A DNA stretch of 30,934 nt from Beroe ovata. Lineage: Eukaryota > Ctenophora > Nuda > Beroida > Beroidae. Where the stretch lies: positions 10,022 to 40,955 of the forward strand of contig CAMPET010000413.1 in the NCBI GenBank assembly GCA_946803715.1, given 5' to 3'. Both the position numbers and the translations under genes were made by a program. Under the pieces are notes generated by a model, which worked only from the letters and a program-made list of their open reading frames with translations, had not been told where the DNA came from and did no database searches. This document shows, piece by piece, positions 30,844-30,934 of the stretch (positions within the stretch are counted from its first letter, which is position 1; each line of letters begins with the position of its first letter).

Positions 30844-30934
30844 TGCATGTGCAAATCTCACTGAGATTAGATCTCTGAACCATATTTGATATTACAAAAT
30901 TTTATTTATTCATTTCACTGTTGACTGTTGTCGA

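Overview
The window is metazoan nuclear DNA with short introns (mostly about 75-400 nt), canonical GT/AG splice sites and AT-rich, repeat-laden spacers. Compact intron-rich genes, intron-nested genes, a divergent homeobox gene and a lineage-specific zinc-finger pair suggest an early-branching animal. A demosponge is my guess from style, not proven. Isolated N bases (3619, 6840, 15831) mark unresolved assembly positions. All gene models were made by hand: reading frames were joined at splice sites whose phases agree, and families were recognised from remembered protein features.

Layout: 1-5.4 kb is gene-poor (TCGA-rich AT DNA, a decayed reading frame, a possible LTR edge, a GC-rich dispersed element and an inverted repeat). 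5.4-13.4 kb holds two minus-strand RNA-biology genes, CHTOP (mRNA export/chromatin, 4 exons) and SMG8 (nonsense-mediated decay, 12 exons). CHTOP intron 3 contains a complete plus-strand C2-domain gene. 13.4-16.1 kb is repeats, including a roughly 430-bp tandem duplication. 16.2-16.55 kb is a plus-strand RGG/Q-rich ORF. 17.3-18.9 kb is DIMT1 (18S rRNA dimethyltransferase, 5 exons). 19.5-24.3 kb holds two intronless tandem paralogues with C2H2/C2HC zinc fingers. 24.7-26.4 kb is MRPL27 (mitochondrial ribosomal protein bL27m, 3 exons). 26.5-30.4 kb is DDX55 (DEAD-box ribosome-assembly helicase, 9 exons), whose last intron contains a complete same-strand homeobox gene with its own TATA box.

Most genes are minus-strand housekeeping genes for RNA processing, ribosome biogenesis or translation (CHTOP, SMG8, DIMT1, MRPL27, DDX55). 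No CRISPR array, operon or prokaryotic feature is present. The most unusual signals are: an intronic minisatellite in SMG8 that copies the 5' splice site; an inverted-repeat family whose arms changed together; a near-perfect 86-bp hairpin between the zinc-finger genes; and two nested genes.
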